IMG/VR virus record: IMGVR_UViG_3300009149_000054
Span: 1 to 48,225 of that record
Reading direction: 5' to 3' (one strand)
DNA: 48,225 nt
From: a virus
Part shown: positions 21,826 through 28,956 of the stretch, one piece after another
Numbering within the stretch: position 1 is the first letter of the stretch
How the letters are laid out: every line of letters begins with the position of its first letter
Notes under the pieces: generated by a model
The model's input: the letters and a program-made list of their open reading frames with translations, nothing else
Databases searched by the model: none
Told to the model about the DNA's origin: nothing
Made by a program: the position numbers and the translations under genes

Positions 21826-22188
21826 CTATTTCTCGAGGATTAACTTGAATGGCGTGATTATTCTACTAAATTCAGTGGCAAGACCTGTTACGTGATGCTT
21901 TTTGGCCTCATTAAATACTTCCTTTTTATCGAACAACGTTTTCTTGCATAAGATGTTCTCGACATATAGATCGTTCTTAAGTAATTCTGGGCATAGAGAT
22001 AAATCAACCAACAACACATTCCTGATAAACTTTCTTCGCCCATTCTCGGTCAAAAACGCTTGCCTTTCCTGTAAAGAGCGGGCCATTTTCGCGCTCTTTA
22101 CGGGCCCTATACCCACATAGCCATCAATTTTGTCTGTTTTATCACCGGCAAGAGCCTTAGCAACTACCGGGTTGTGGTCTGGAGCATC
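21826..22188 (-). CDS. C-terminal part of 5'-3' exonuclease (FEN), downstream of an in-frame stop
   Basis: Reading continues in the same frame after a TAA at 22189-22191: DAPDHNPVVAKALAGDKTDK, then IDGYVGIGPVKSAKMARSL. The 'GDK.DKI.G..GIGP..A' is the helix-3-turn-helix that lets FEN-type nucleases bind DNA. A start at GTG 22116 (96 codons) would remove half of this motif, so independent translation from there is doubtful. Likely outcomes are suppression of the stop, loss of the C-terminal domain, or an error in the sequence. Confidence 0.6.
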   Translation of the reverse strand, partial: DAPDHNPVVAKALAGDKTDKIDGYVGIGPVKSAKMARSLQERQAFLTENGRRKFIRNVLLVDLSLCPELLKNDLYVENILCKKTLFDKKEVFNEAKKHHVTGLATEFSRIITPFKLILEK

Positions 22189-22671
22189 TTAAAATTTTGT
22201 GTTCTGTGGATCGAATAACCTGACATTCTGCATCCTCCAGACGATTTGCAGATAGTCATTATCTGTTGAGCATATAATTATCGGACATGGCGACAATACT
22301 CTGCATGCTGAATAGATGAGATCGTCGGCCTCCATACGGTCTTTCTTAAATTGATGCACACCCATGTGCTTGAAGACAGCTATTGCGGCAGACTGTGTGT
22401 AGATAAGTTCTTCGCCAATGTCCTCTCTGTGCTCATCCTCCTCTCTACGCTTGTAGCCATCAAACACTTTACGCCGCCAAACATTGTCTCTCTTAGAATC
22501 CCAAAAGATGTTGATGCTGGATGGTTTAAACTTATCGACCCACTGCCAGATAAACCTCAACATAACAGTAAAGTGATGATATCGTTTCTGACTTCCGCCT
22601 CTATTAGCGAAAATAGCGCGATACATCAAGTTTTTAGCGTCGACCAATAAAATGGGTCGTAATTCATCCAT
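22189..22671 (-). CDS. 5'-3' exonuclease (FEN / T4 RNase H-like), N-terminal nuclease part
   Basis: 160 codons ending in TAA. ILLVDAKNLMYRAIFANRGG gives the first metal Asp; SINIFWDSKRDNVWRRKVFDGYKRRE matches the helical arch with its Arg/Lys; RMEADDLIYSACRVL gives the 'EADD' pair and ICSTDNDYLQIV the 'S.D.D' pair of the metal site. Phage FENs remove RNA primers and flaps on the lagging strand. The protein stops just before the helix-3-turn-helix, which follows in the same frame after one TAA, so the gene appears interrupted by a single nonsense codon (possibly CAA to TAA). Confidence 0.8.
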   Translation of the reverse strand: MDELRPILLVDAKNLMYRAIFANRGGSQKRYHHFTVMLRFIWQWVDKFKPSSINIFWDSKRDNVWRRKVFDGYKRREEDEHREDIGEELIYTQSAAIAVFKHMGVHQFKKDRMEADDLIYSACRVLSPCPIIICSTDNDYLQIVWRMQNVRLFDPQNTKF

Positions 22672-22678
22672 AATTACA

Positions 22679-22737
22679 GGCGTGTATCAGCATGGTAACG
22701 TTTGAACGGACACCCCCAATAGCCAGTGTCCCACGCC
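22679..22737. ncRNA. Possible structured RNA element (three-helix fold) between SSB and FEN genes
   Basis: GGCGTG (22679-22684) pairs with CACGCC (22732-22737). Directly stacked on it, GGACAC (22708-22713) pairs with GTGTCC (22726-22731). The 23-base side segment can itself form CGTT/AACG. The 6+6 bp of contiguous pairing across non-coding DNA is more than expected by chance. It would lie in the leader of the FEN mRNA. It could be a terminator, processing site or regulatory fold. Confidence 0.4.
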
Positions 22738-22766
22738 CTCTCCTAGCTAGGATCTGCTTAGAAATT

Positions 22767-23918
22767 CTAGTCGTCGTCGCCGTCGACAAGCTGATCTAAT
22801 AGGTCGTCAACTTCAGCGTCGTCATTCGAGTCGTTGTCGACAACTTCGTCGCCACTCTTTTCATCACCTTCCTCAAATGGTGCCTCATCGGCAATGTCGT
22901 CGTCATCAACAACGTCATCGTCTTCGTCGATCACTTCATCGTCTTCGTCTTTTTTGACCTTGGTGTCTTTCTTGGCCTTAGTATCCTTAGCCTTTTTAGC
23001 CTTGGCCTTTTCGGCCTTTTCCTTTTTGGCTTTTGCGTCCTTGTCCTTCTGGTCCTTGTCCTTCTGGTCCTTGTCCTTCTGGTCCTTAGTCTCGTCTTTG
23101 TCGAAACCACCGCCGTCACTGTCCTCGGCACCACCAGACAAATTCGAGGCAAGACGACTCAGTTCTGCCATGTTTATGTCGGGCAGCTTAGCCCAAAGGT
23201 TATGCCTTTTGGCCATAATCTCGGCGATCTTCTCCTCATCAATTTTCTTGTCTTTTTTGGCAATCGGAATTGTACCCTTCGTGGCAAGAAACTTGCTTTC
23301 CTCGTAACTATTGCCAAGTCCCTTTTGCTTCACGTGAAGCTGAAAGACATAAGATGATAATTCGTCAAAAAAGACACCGTGAGCTTCCGGCTCATCTGGA
23401 TCACCGCCATCATCATCGCGACACAGACACTCCCACCACTTGTCGAACACTGTTTTTGGTGAGTTAAACCACATCACCCTTCCAACGAGTTCGTCTGGCG
23501 TAGGATTGTTCTTATGCGGAAGGAAGTAAATGTTAACTTTGTAATATTGTGAAGCCAACAACTTCTTCGCGATTTCACTGCGCTTAGCCTTGTCGTCAGT
23601 TTCGCTCATAAGATCGAAACCATACTCGCACACCTCGCAGTTGTCATCGTTAATTGCCCTAGGACAACCAAACCGCTTACCTTCGAGATAGTGAGCACCA
23701 TCAGTAATGAAAAATTCTTCCATCGTCTGGTCAGCTTTTTCACCATCGGCGATCATATCACCAGCCTCAATCGGGCCGAGCACTATAAACCTATACTTGT
23801 AGGTCTTGTTGCCCTCTGCTTTGGCCGGTCTGAACTCGTTGGGATCACGTTCTTTGTGAAGCTTCTTCTTGATTTGCTTGCGAATCTTCCTGAGATCGTA
23901 ACGATCGCGCGCTGCCAT
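22767..23918 (-). CDS. Single-stranded DNA-binding protein, T4 gp32-like
   Basis: 383 codons with AGGAG before the ATG. A basic N-terminus (RKIRKQIKKKLHKERD) fits the cooperativity region of gp32. Zinc ligands H76, C85, C94 and C97 follow the gp32 order (His-Cys-Cys-Cys). The core extends to about residue 270 with aromatic-rich strands (YKYRFIVLG, YYKVNIYFL). The C-terminal 110 residues are a low-complexity Lys/Asp linker with three KDQKD repeats and then a very acidic tail (Asp/Glu-rich to the end), the standard partner-binding tail of SSBs. It coats ssDNA at the fork and recruits helicase loaders, polymerase and recombinase. At 383 residues it is longer than T4 gp32 (301) because of the tail. 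Confidence 0.88.
   Translation of the reverse strand: MAARDRYDLRKIRKQIKKKLHKERDPNEFRPAKAEGNKTYKYRFIVLGPIEAGDMIADGEKADQTMEEFFITDGAHYLEGKRFGCPRAINDDNCEVCEYGFDLMSETDDKAKRSEIAKKLLASQYYKVNIYFLPHKNNPTPDELVGRVMWFNSPKTVFDKWWECLCRDDDGGDPDEPEAHGVFFDELSSYVFQLHVKQKGLGNSYEESKFLATKGTIPIAKKDKKIDEEKIAEIMAKRHNLWAKLPDINMAELSRLASNLSGGAEDSDGGGFDKDETKDQKDKDQKDKDQKDKDAKAKKEKAEKAKAKKAKDTKAKKDTKVKKDEDDEVIDEDDDVVDDDDIADEAPFEEGDEKSGDEVVDNDSNDDAEVDDLLDQLVDGDDD
23041..23085 (-). repeat. Three tandem 15-bp repeats in the SSB gene
   Basis: TTGTCCTTCTGGTCC occurs three times without change, encoding three KDQKD pentapeptides in the linker before the acidic tail. Exact identity at DNA level suggests recent slippage expansion. 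Confidence 0.9.
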
Positions 23919-23927
23919 GGTATACTC

Positions 23928-24449
23928 CTAGGTCTGTTGACCGGCTTGATCTCTCTCCTGCCTTTTAAATCCGGCTAGAGATCTACAATGTTCTGATCGG
24001 ATACGTATTGCTTCTACCATGTGGTAGACTTTTCCAGTTTGTTTCTGCGCGATGAGCAGTGCGGCATCTAACTTGAGCAGCTTCTCGTCAGCACCTATGA
24101 CATTAATCAACTGCTTGTCGGTAAGCTTTATCTCGTTTTCTTTGAACCGCTCAAGAGTTGCCTTGGTAATGATAGCCCTTCTAGTCTCAATCTTCTTCTC
24201 CAATACACCGACCTTGCTCTTGAGTTCGCTGTAGATCGCAGCCCAATAAACATACTGGGCCGGTATCTCCTCAAGGTGCTCTTCAAGGTTCTCAAAATCG
24301 ATGTCGATATCATCTGTGAGATTGACCTTTAGCGACTGATCCTTCGTTAACTGGAACTGAAATACAAACAGCGAACTGTCGAGCACAGCCTCAGGCACAC
24401 GATCTTTCAGCCACTTCGGCACTCTATACTTGGACTTTGGTTTGCTCAT
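23928..24449 (-). CDS. UvsY-like recombination mediator (putative)
   Basis: 173 codons. The C-terminal 110 residues run AAIYSELKSKVGVLEKKIE ... LINVIGADEKLLKLDAALLI and then KVYHMVEAIRIRSEHCRSL. This follows T4 UvsY (KW.......K....A..K......, then 'VLSADKDVLKVDTSL' and a final helix 'A.KSRG..IKHI'). UvsY displaces SSB and loads the UvsX recombinase. Here the neighbouring recombinase is a bacterial-type RecA, so the partner combination is unusual. The gene lies 9 bases upstream of the SSB gene, its natural functional partner. Similarity is by eye. Confidence 0.6.
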   Translation of the reverse strand: MSKPKSKYRVPKWLKDRVPEAVLDSSLFVFQFQLTKDQSLKVNLTDDIDIDFENLEEHLEEIPAQYVYWAAIYSELKSKVGVLEKKIETRRAIITKATLERFKENEIKLTDKQLINVIGADEKLLKLDAALLIAQKQTGKVYHMVEAIRIRSEHCRSLAGFKRQERDQAGQQT

Positions 24450-24495
24450 GTTTCTTCGAATACAGTATGGTTACTGCAACACAATTTCCAATATA

Positions 24496-25695
24496 TCATT
24501 GGCCAGAATATATTTCATGCTCTTTCCAATTCCTCCAGGCAGTACCAACACTGACTCGCACCGGAAACATAGGATTACTATCCAGCACTCCACTAAACGG
24601 ATGGCACATAATATCAGCCACTTGGTCGATAGTAGACTGCATAGACGCCTTCGTTCTATCGCACGTCACAACCATCGAGTCATGGACCTCGGCCAATAAT
24701 CTATCGCCAACCTCTTCCCAAACCCGCCTAATAGATATCTGTATTGCATGAGCAATAGAACCCTGCATCGTTGCGTTGAAGATACTAAGCGGCTTCTTTC
24801 CTTTTACAAGTACAAATTTCCTACCTAGTATGCTATATAATGGCTCACCAGCGTTTAGCTTCGTCCGTGAAGCAGCTATCCACTTTCGGAGTTTTGGAAA
24901 TAGGTCAAGGATGAGCAAGTCGGTATTCATCGAGTTGATCGCTTTGAGCAACGCTATCTTACATTCATTCCTCGTCACACCATTTGCTGCACCACCCTGA
25001 TTCAATCTGTCAGCTATTGTTTGATAGGGATCATACTTCTCAGATAAAGCAAGAAGCCTACTATCACCACACAACAAAGACGCAATCCTGATATCCGCAC
25101 CACGCCAATCAAAATGAATAAAAGCATCATCTGGTGTTCCAGCGGGGTTCGTAATTTGGTCTGCCTCTACCGTACCCTGCAAGTTATATACCATCGTCTT
25201 ACTTCTGCCGCTATATGTCCGTTGCGACCAAACTGGATATTGTGGTACAGTACCAGCCATTATGCCGCGATTCTCTAGACTCTGATACACAACAGCAGCG
25301 TTGGCAGAATATTGCTGCCATGGTTGCGGCTTCATCTTTGCCATCTTAGGCAGAAACTTCTTCAACAGCCGACTGGCTTTACTCAGAGAATTCGGCGGCT
25401 TTATTTGTGGCAGGAACAGATCATATACTTCCAGCTTTTCTTTGGCAATAGGAAAACCGAAAGCATATAAATAGTCCTTGAAATCTGATAGGACTAGTCT
25501 ATAGCCACGCACAAGCAGGCGTTCAAGCAGTAGAACAATTTTCGCCTTATCGTCGTCAATCTCAAATATGGACTTACCAGTACCTGGTATGTGCAGAGGA
25601 AAGATCCGAGTCTTGCTAGTTGATGGGTTATACAACCCTATGATAAGAGGCTTTCTATCCTTGTCGAACAGTGTATGAACATAAACCGACTTCAT
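24496..25695 (-). CDS. Small family A DNA polymerase-like protein
   Basis: 399 codons from ATG 25695 (a GTG six bases earlier is also possible). The palm is recognisable: motif A FIHFDWRGADIRIASLLCGD (catalytic D, with 'DYSQIELR' changed to DWRGADIRI) and motif C LLAEVHDSMVV (HDE changed to HDS). FNATMQGSIAHAIQISI matches the helix before motif C. Motif B keeps R and K (RNECK) but lacks the following Tyr-Gly. The N-terminal 100 residues look like a decayed 3'-5' exonuclease fold. It may be a specialised or repair polymerase beside the pol III-type replicase. Compared with Pol I (928) and T7 (704) it is very short. Confidence 0.78.
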   Translation of the reverse strand: MKSVYVHTLFDKDRKPLIIGLYNPSTSKTRIFPLHIPGTGKSIFEIDDDKAKIVLLLERLLVRGYRLVLSDFKDYLYAFGFPIAKEKLEVYDLFLPQIKPPNSLSKASRLLKKFLPKMAKMKPQPWQQYSANAAVVYQSLENRGIMAGTVPQYPVWSQRTYSGRSKTMVYNLQGTVEADQITNPAGTPDDAFIHFDWRGADIRIASLLCGDSRLLALSEKYDPYQTIADRLNQGGAANGVTRNECKIALLKAINSMNTDLLILDLFPKLRKWIAASRTKLNAGEPLYSILGRKFVLVKGKKPLSIFNATMQGSIAHAIQISIRRVWEEVGDRLLAEVHDSMVVTCDRTKASMQSTIDQVADIMCHPFSGVLDSNPMFPVRVSVGTAWRNWKEHEIYSGQ

Positions 25696-25715
25696 TGTCA
25701 CTCACGGTGTTTTTA

Positions 25716-26156
25716 CTAAAAACCAGAGCTAGACCCAGACCCAGATTTGCCCATATCGAAATGAATCCGACCAGGATCTTTCTTACCACCCGTTTCCAGC
25801 CTATGCGCCAAATCGTCTGCCTCACCGGATTCTCTCATGCCGGAATACGGATCGTTCTGCTTTAGCTGGTGCAACGCCATATCGCGCCGCAACGCTGCAG
25901 AATTTTCCTTCCTGAATTGCTGCCAATCGTGCCCTCGAACAAAACAGTGTATGTCTACGTCAAGCATTGTGCGCTTTGTGTTATGCCCATCACAGAACGG
26001 GCATCCCGTTAGTTCGTGAATCTCTTCGGGAGTAGCAACGATACTGTGCCGTGCTTCAAACAACAAAATGCGCATGTCGTCATTCGTAAGCTCTCTGTCG
26101 AGTTCCTTCTCAGCATAAGCAACGCAATCACTACAAATATAATTATAATACGGCAT
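25716..26156 (-). CDS. Zinc-ribbon protein (FmdB-like start)
   Basis: 146 codons from ATG 26156; a longer frame to 26246 only overlaps the co-chaperonin gene. It starts MPYYNYICSDCVAYAEKEL, similar to the MPxYxYxCxxC of FmdB-type regulators. A second pair, GCPFCDGHNTKR, completes a zinc site. The C-terminus is Gly/Ser-rich (GKSGSGSSSGF). It lies between the GroES-like and polymerase genes. A DNA- or protein-binding role is likely, details unknown. Confidence 0.68.
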   Translation of the reverse strand: MPYYNYICSDCVAYAEKELDRELTNDDMRILLFEARHSIVATPEEIHELTGCPFCDGHNTKRTMLDVDIHCFVRGHDWQQFRKENSAALRRDMALHQLKQNDPYSGMRESGEADDLAHRLETGGKKDPGRIHFDMGKSGSGSSSGF

Positions 26157-26595
26157 CGCTCGTCGGTCCTGTTTTCTGATCGATAGTAAGCCCATATTTG
26201 ACTGGCGGAAGAATTGCGAAGATATTGCTGACACGAATGACAACAATCAGAGCATCGCCATAGTGAGGATAGTGGCTAGTCAGCACAGTGTTGACATGCT
26301 TGCCAGAATACTTAACCAGCGTACCAATAGGTATCCCGCAACTCTCGCAGTAACTCAAAACAATACCAACATCAGGTATTCCATGAGAGTCTTGCGGGAT
26401 GATAATGCCACCAGCCGATATCGTCTCCGGCTGCAACGGTGCAACCGCCACGTATTCGCCGCACGTAACAATTGGTTGTATTTTGAAAACGCCGTCATCT
26501 GCTTGGAAAAACTTGGATGCGTCGGACTCGTCCCGACGATCAAGAGACGATTTTTTGTGCTTTTCTTCTTCAACTAGTGCGGCTGTCTGTTTCAT
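26143..26595 (-). CDS. GroES-like co-chaperonin (T4 gp31 analogue)
   Basis: 150 codons behind AGGAG. Residues 47-145 fit the cpn10 fold: YVAVAPLQPETISAGGIIIP ('V.V.P...E..T.GGI..P'), DVGIVLSYCESCGIPIGTLV ('G.V...G......G..V'), YGDALIVVIRVSNIFAIL ('.....v.. .dI.a...'). A 45-residue charged N-terminal extension precedes it. The segment ETISAGGII is the mobile loop that contacts GroEL. T4 uses gp31 with host GroEL to fold its capsid protein; this is the probable role here. Confidence 0.8.
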   Translation of the reverse strand: MKQTAALVEEEKHKKSSLDRRDESDASKFFQADDGVFKIQPIVTCGEYVAVAPLQPETISAGGIIIPQDSHGIPDVGIVLSYCESCGIPIGTLVKYSGKHVNTVLTSHYPHYGDALIVVIRVSNIFAILPPVKYGLTIDQKTGPTSDAVL

Positions 26596-26605
26596 CGGAT
26601 AGCTC

Positions 26606-27742
26606 CTAGGTTGGTTCTGAGATTGTCATTGTGTTATAAAATACATTGGTTTCGATAGACTCAAACTTAGGACCGTTTCTATTCTTTGCTATCCACAGTC
26701 TAATAATTGACGGACCGGACTCTGGTCTATACTCACACTCACGCTGGTTCAAACTGATAACATAATCGACTGGCATCGCCTTACCAAAACTCTCAGCGGC
26801 CTTGTCAAGCCCCAAATGTCCCGGAGCAGTCTGCTGATCTCCATGTCTCACACCAGTTTCGAGACTAGATCTATTGCCCTGAGTCGCCGTGAAAATAAGT
26901 ACGTTCTCGTTTCTGGCCAGACCACGCAATTCTGTGGCAATAGCTTTTTGTCGAGTATAATCACCACGCTCATTGTCGTACTTACGTCTAGCCAACATCA
27001 ATTCTAGGTAATCTAGGACAACTACCTTCGGCTGCCATCCCTTCATCTTTCTGTTATTATCCATGATCGCATAAATATCATTGACGCTGCATTCATCCGG
27101 TGGCAACTCATAGATAACTAATTTAGCGTCATGCCGCTTGAACTTGAGGACTTTTTTCTTAACAGCCTTTTGGCGTATTCTGAGGTCGCTCAACTCACTC
27201 TGGTTCAATTCCTCAACATTTGGCCTGATGAATTTATTGAGTTCGGCATCCGCAATACTACTAACGAGCCTGAGGCCAGTCATCATTTTGGACAACTCAA
27301 ACGTGACAAACATCACGTCATGTCCCTGTTTCATAGCGGCTATGGTATTATTGCCAAGCATAAGACTATTATGACTCAGAATACCAGAAGTGTAGTACCA
27401 ATGCGGTGCTTGGATTTCTATATCGTAAAAATCAACGAGTGGGCCGTCAAACAGAACAAATGAAACTTCTGAGTCACCGTATCCCAATAACTTATCGTTC
27501 GATTTAAGATCTTTAACGCGCTTCGGCCCGTCTTTAGTCGCCAAAATATGACCAGGATCGCAAATCAATTCTTCGCCATTACTTAATTCAAGCCTGACAG
27601 ATTTGCCACGTTTTATCATATCAAATGCCAAAACACGCTGAAAGCCCATCGGAGTATAGACATGGGCTTCAGAACGAGTCTTTAAAGAACCAAACGTTAC
27701 GTGCTTGAATTCATTCGTCGGTGTTATCTTTTTGACTCGCAT
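26606..27742 (-). CDS. Replicative DnaB-type helicase, C-terminal piece, carrying C-terminal half of a split intein
   Basis: 378 codons. The first 125 are intein; the extein begins SLMLGNNTIAAMKQGHDVMF and supplies the Ser of Walker A. It continues with VVVLDYLELMLARRK (Walker B), IFTATQGNRSS (the H3/sensor 'Q.NR') and IAKNRNGP ('KnR.G'). This is the RecA-like motor of phage hexameric helicases (T4 gp41 type), which unwinds DNA ahead of the fork. Activity requires joining to the N-terminal piece encoded at 27785-28594, because the Walker A loop is shared between the two genes. 42 bp separate the ORFs. Confidence 0.9.
   Translation of the reverse strand: MRVKKITPTNEFKHVTFGSLKTRSEAHVYTPMGFQRVLAFDMIKRGKSVRLELSNGEELICDPGHILATKDGPKRVKDLKSNDKLLGYGDSEVSFVLFDGPLVDFYDIEIQAPHWYYTSGILSHNSLMLGNNTIAAMKQGHDVMFVTFELSKMMTGLRLVSSIADAELNKFIRPNVEELNQSELSDLRIRQKAVKKKVLKFKRHDAKLVIYELPPDECSVNDIYAIMDNNRKMKGWQPKVVVLDYLELMLARRKYDNERGDYTRQKAIATELRGLARNENVLIFTATQGNRSSLETGVRHGDQQTAPGHLGLDKAAESFGKAMPVDYVISLNQRECEYRPESGPSIIRLWIAKNRNGPKFESIETNVFYNTMTISEPT
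27368..27742 (-). mobile_element. Split intein, C-terminal half (DnaB-type helicase), atypically long
   Basis: 125 residues from the ATG to the Asn before Ser+1. It contains VYTPMGFQRVLAF, a block-B-like NGEELICDPGHILATKDG, block F VDFYDIEIQAPHWYYTSG and block G ILSHN. Canonical split inteins have a C half of about 35-40 residues. A long C half holding block B is the atypical layout known from the AceL-TerL/VidaL type, and the alignment with AceL-TerL by eye is good. The 27 residues before VYTP have no intein motif. Confidence 0.82.
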
Positions 27743-27784
27743 ATTCTATTATTTTATCTAATGCAGTGCCTGTATCAAAAAATC

Positions 27785-28594
27785 TTACAAGTGTAAGTCT
27801 CCGACATCTTGTATAACTGATATACTAGCAATATCATCGTCTTCGACAAGATCACAGATTTTAATTCTTCCACGTGATGTCTGTACTTCTCTAAATCCTG
27901 CAAGTTTGATAACCTGGCCATCGTCAAACTCCAATTCATAGATACGAGAGAGGTTTCTCTCTATTACCTTCGATTGAAGCGAATGACATTTACCAACATT
28001 CGTCGGTGCAAGCCATATAAGAACTTCAGATGGCGATGGTCCTCCATCGTTCAAAAACTTATCGAGTTTAGGAAAGCCGGTACTGATATGCTCTACCGCG
28101 TGATCGACAAATAACTCATCAAGCTGATCGAGAAGCCAGAATCCAGGTGTCCCAACTGACGCTATTCGCGTGGCGTCGTCGAATATCTTAGTCAAAAACT
28201 CATAGTCGCCCTGTTGGTGCGCCATAAGGGCTTCATCTGAGTAAAGCTGATCGTAGATCTTATATTCGGCCCATTGCCTGAGTGTCTTTCGTAGCATTGG
28301 GACTTCGCGCGGATTTGACTCACGCTTAACAATGCGCAAGATTTCCTCATAAGGATCTTCGACAGTTAGAGCTTTCGATAACCGGTCATATAACAACCCA
28401 CGTGTTGGTACTGTACCGTGGCTGTCGAAATCCTGCCAAATCGACGCTATGATATACTGGACTTCCGGTCGTGCAAATAGCTCTGGTTGCAGATATTTGG
28501 CAAGTGAAGCATATAACTCTGGAAAATCCAGAATTAACGAAACTACTGCTTCCTCTTCGTAATTGCCAAACGGGGTATCTTGATTGTCAGCCAT
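27785..28594 (-). CDS. Replicative DnaB-type helicase, N-terminal piece, carrying N-terminal half of a split intein
   Basis: 269 codons. Residues 1-202 cover the helical N-terminal domain (EEEAVVSLILDFPELYASL, start of the DnaB/gp41 N-domain), linker, and the motor up to VLIWLAPTNVGK, which is Walker A without its Ser/Thr. Intein sequence begins at Cys203 and runs to the stop. The start overlaps the stop of the upstream gene (TAATG-type). The piece alone cannot bind ATP. It lies directly upstream of the C-terminal piece, so both would be made from one mRNA. Confidence 0.9.
   Translation of the reverse strand: MADNQDTPFGNYEEEAVVSLILDFPELYASLAKYLQPELFARPEVQYIIASIWQDFDSHGTVPTRGLLYDRLSKALTVEDPYEEILRIVKRESNPREVPMLRKTLRQWAEYKIYDQLYSDEALMAHQQGDYEFLTKIFDDATRIASVGTPGFWLLDQLDELFVDHAVEHISTGFPKLDKFLNDGGPSPSEVLIWLAPTNVGKCHSLQSKVIERNLSRIYELEFDDGQVIKLAGFREVQTSRGRIKICDLVEDDDIASISVIQDVGDLHL
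27788..27988 (-). mobile_element. Split intein, N-terminal half (DnaB-type helicase)
   Basis: 67 residues from Cys after GK. It opens CHSLQSKVIERN and then has IYELEFDDGQVIKL / VQTSRGRIKICDLVEDDD. The second stretch looks like a block B region with its His lost (AGFREVQT where 'T..H....T' is expected). The N half is shorter than the canonical ~90-110 residues, and the C half has its own block B, so the pair carries two B-like segments. Confidence 0.78.
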
Positions 28595-28953
28595 TAGTCA
28601 GTGCCTACTGGTCCATCGGTACCGTCATCGATACAGTTGTGGGCCAGTTGCATTGATTCTATATTATCGAGTTGAACAGTTAGGCTAGCGGCTGCAAGCC
28701 TAAGAGCCTCACACATGTCGATAAGATTCGACTCTATAAATTCAATTGGTAAAAGCCGCTGGCCGGTTACCCTATCACCTACTGATTGTGCGACATTCGG
28801 CGGCTTGAGCGAACCCACTAATTTGTATGTTGGGACACCGTCTTGGTTATAGCGAATGCTTTCCACGGCATATGCCTCGATAAAACCAAGAGCCGCAGAT
28901 TCTCTTATATAGACAACATTGCCTATAGAATAAAGTGGTGCTGAAAATGGCAT
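28594..28953 (-). CDS. Hypothetical protein between RecA and helicase
   Basis: 119 codons. N-terminal strand-rich part (LYSIGNVVYIRESAALGFIE, TYKLVGSLKPP) suggests a small beta barrel. The C-terminal half is a helix (NLIDMCEALRLAAASLTVQL). It begins three bases after the recA stop and overlaps the helicase start by one base, so it is tightly coupled to replication genes. A loader or accessory role is possible, not shown. Confidence 0.7.
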   Translation of the reverse strand: MPFSAPLYSIGNVVYIRESAALGFIEAYAVESIRYNQDGVPTYKLVGSLKPPNVAQSVGDRVTGQRLLPIEFIESNLIDMCEALRLAAASLTVQLDNIESMQLAHNCIDDGTDGPVGTD

Positions 28954-28956
28954 TGG

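Noticed and set aside
22189-22191. Alternative genetic code in which TAA is sense
   Set aside because: TAA ends many other genes here at expected lengths, so a single interrupted gene is more likely.
23041-23085. CRISPR-like array
   Set aside because: Three exact 15-bp repeats are directly adjacent with no spacers and lie in frame within the SSB gene.
22834-23307. Long plus-strand Ser-rich ORF
   Set aside because: It is the antisense of the Asp/Lys-rich SSB tail (GTC/GTCG runs read as Ser); no ribosome site.
27743-27784. Helicase as one gene with a simple frameshift
   Set aside because: The N ORF ends and the C ORF starts with intein sequence flanking GK^S, so two ORFs joined by trans-splicing is the better explanation.
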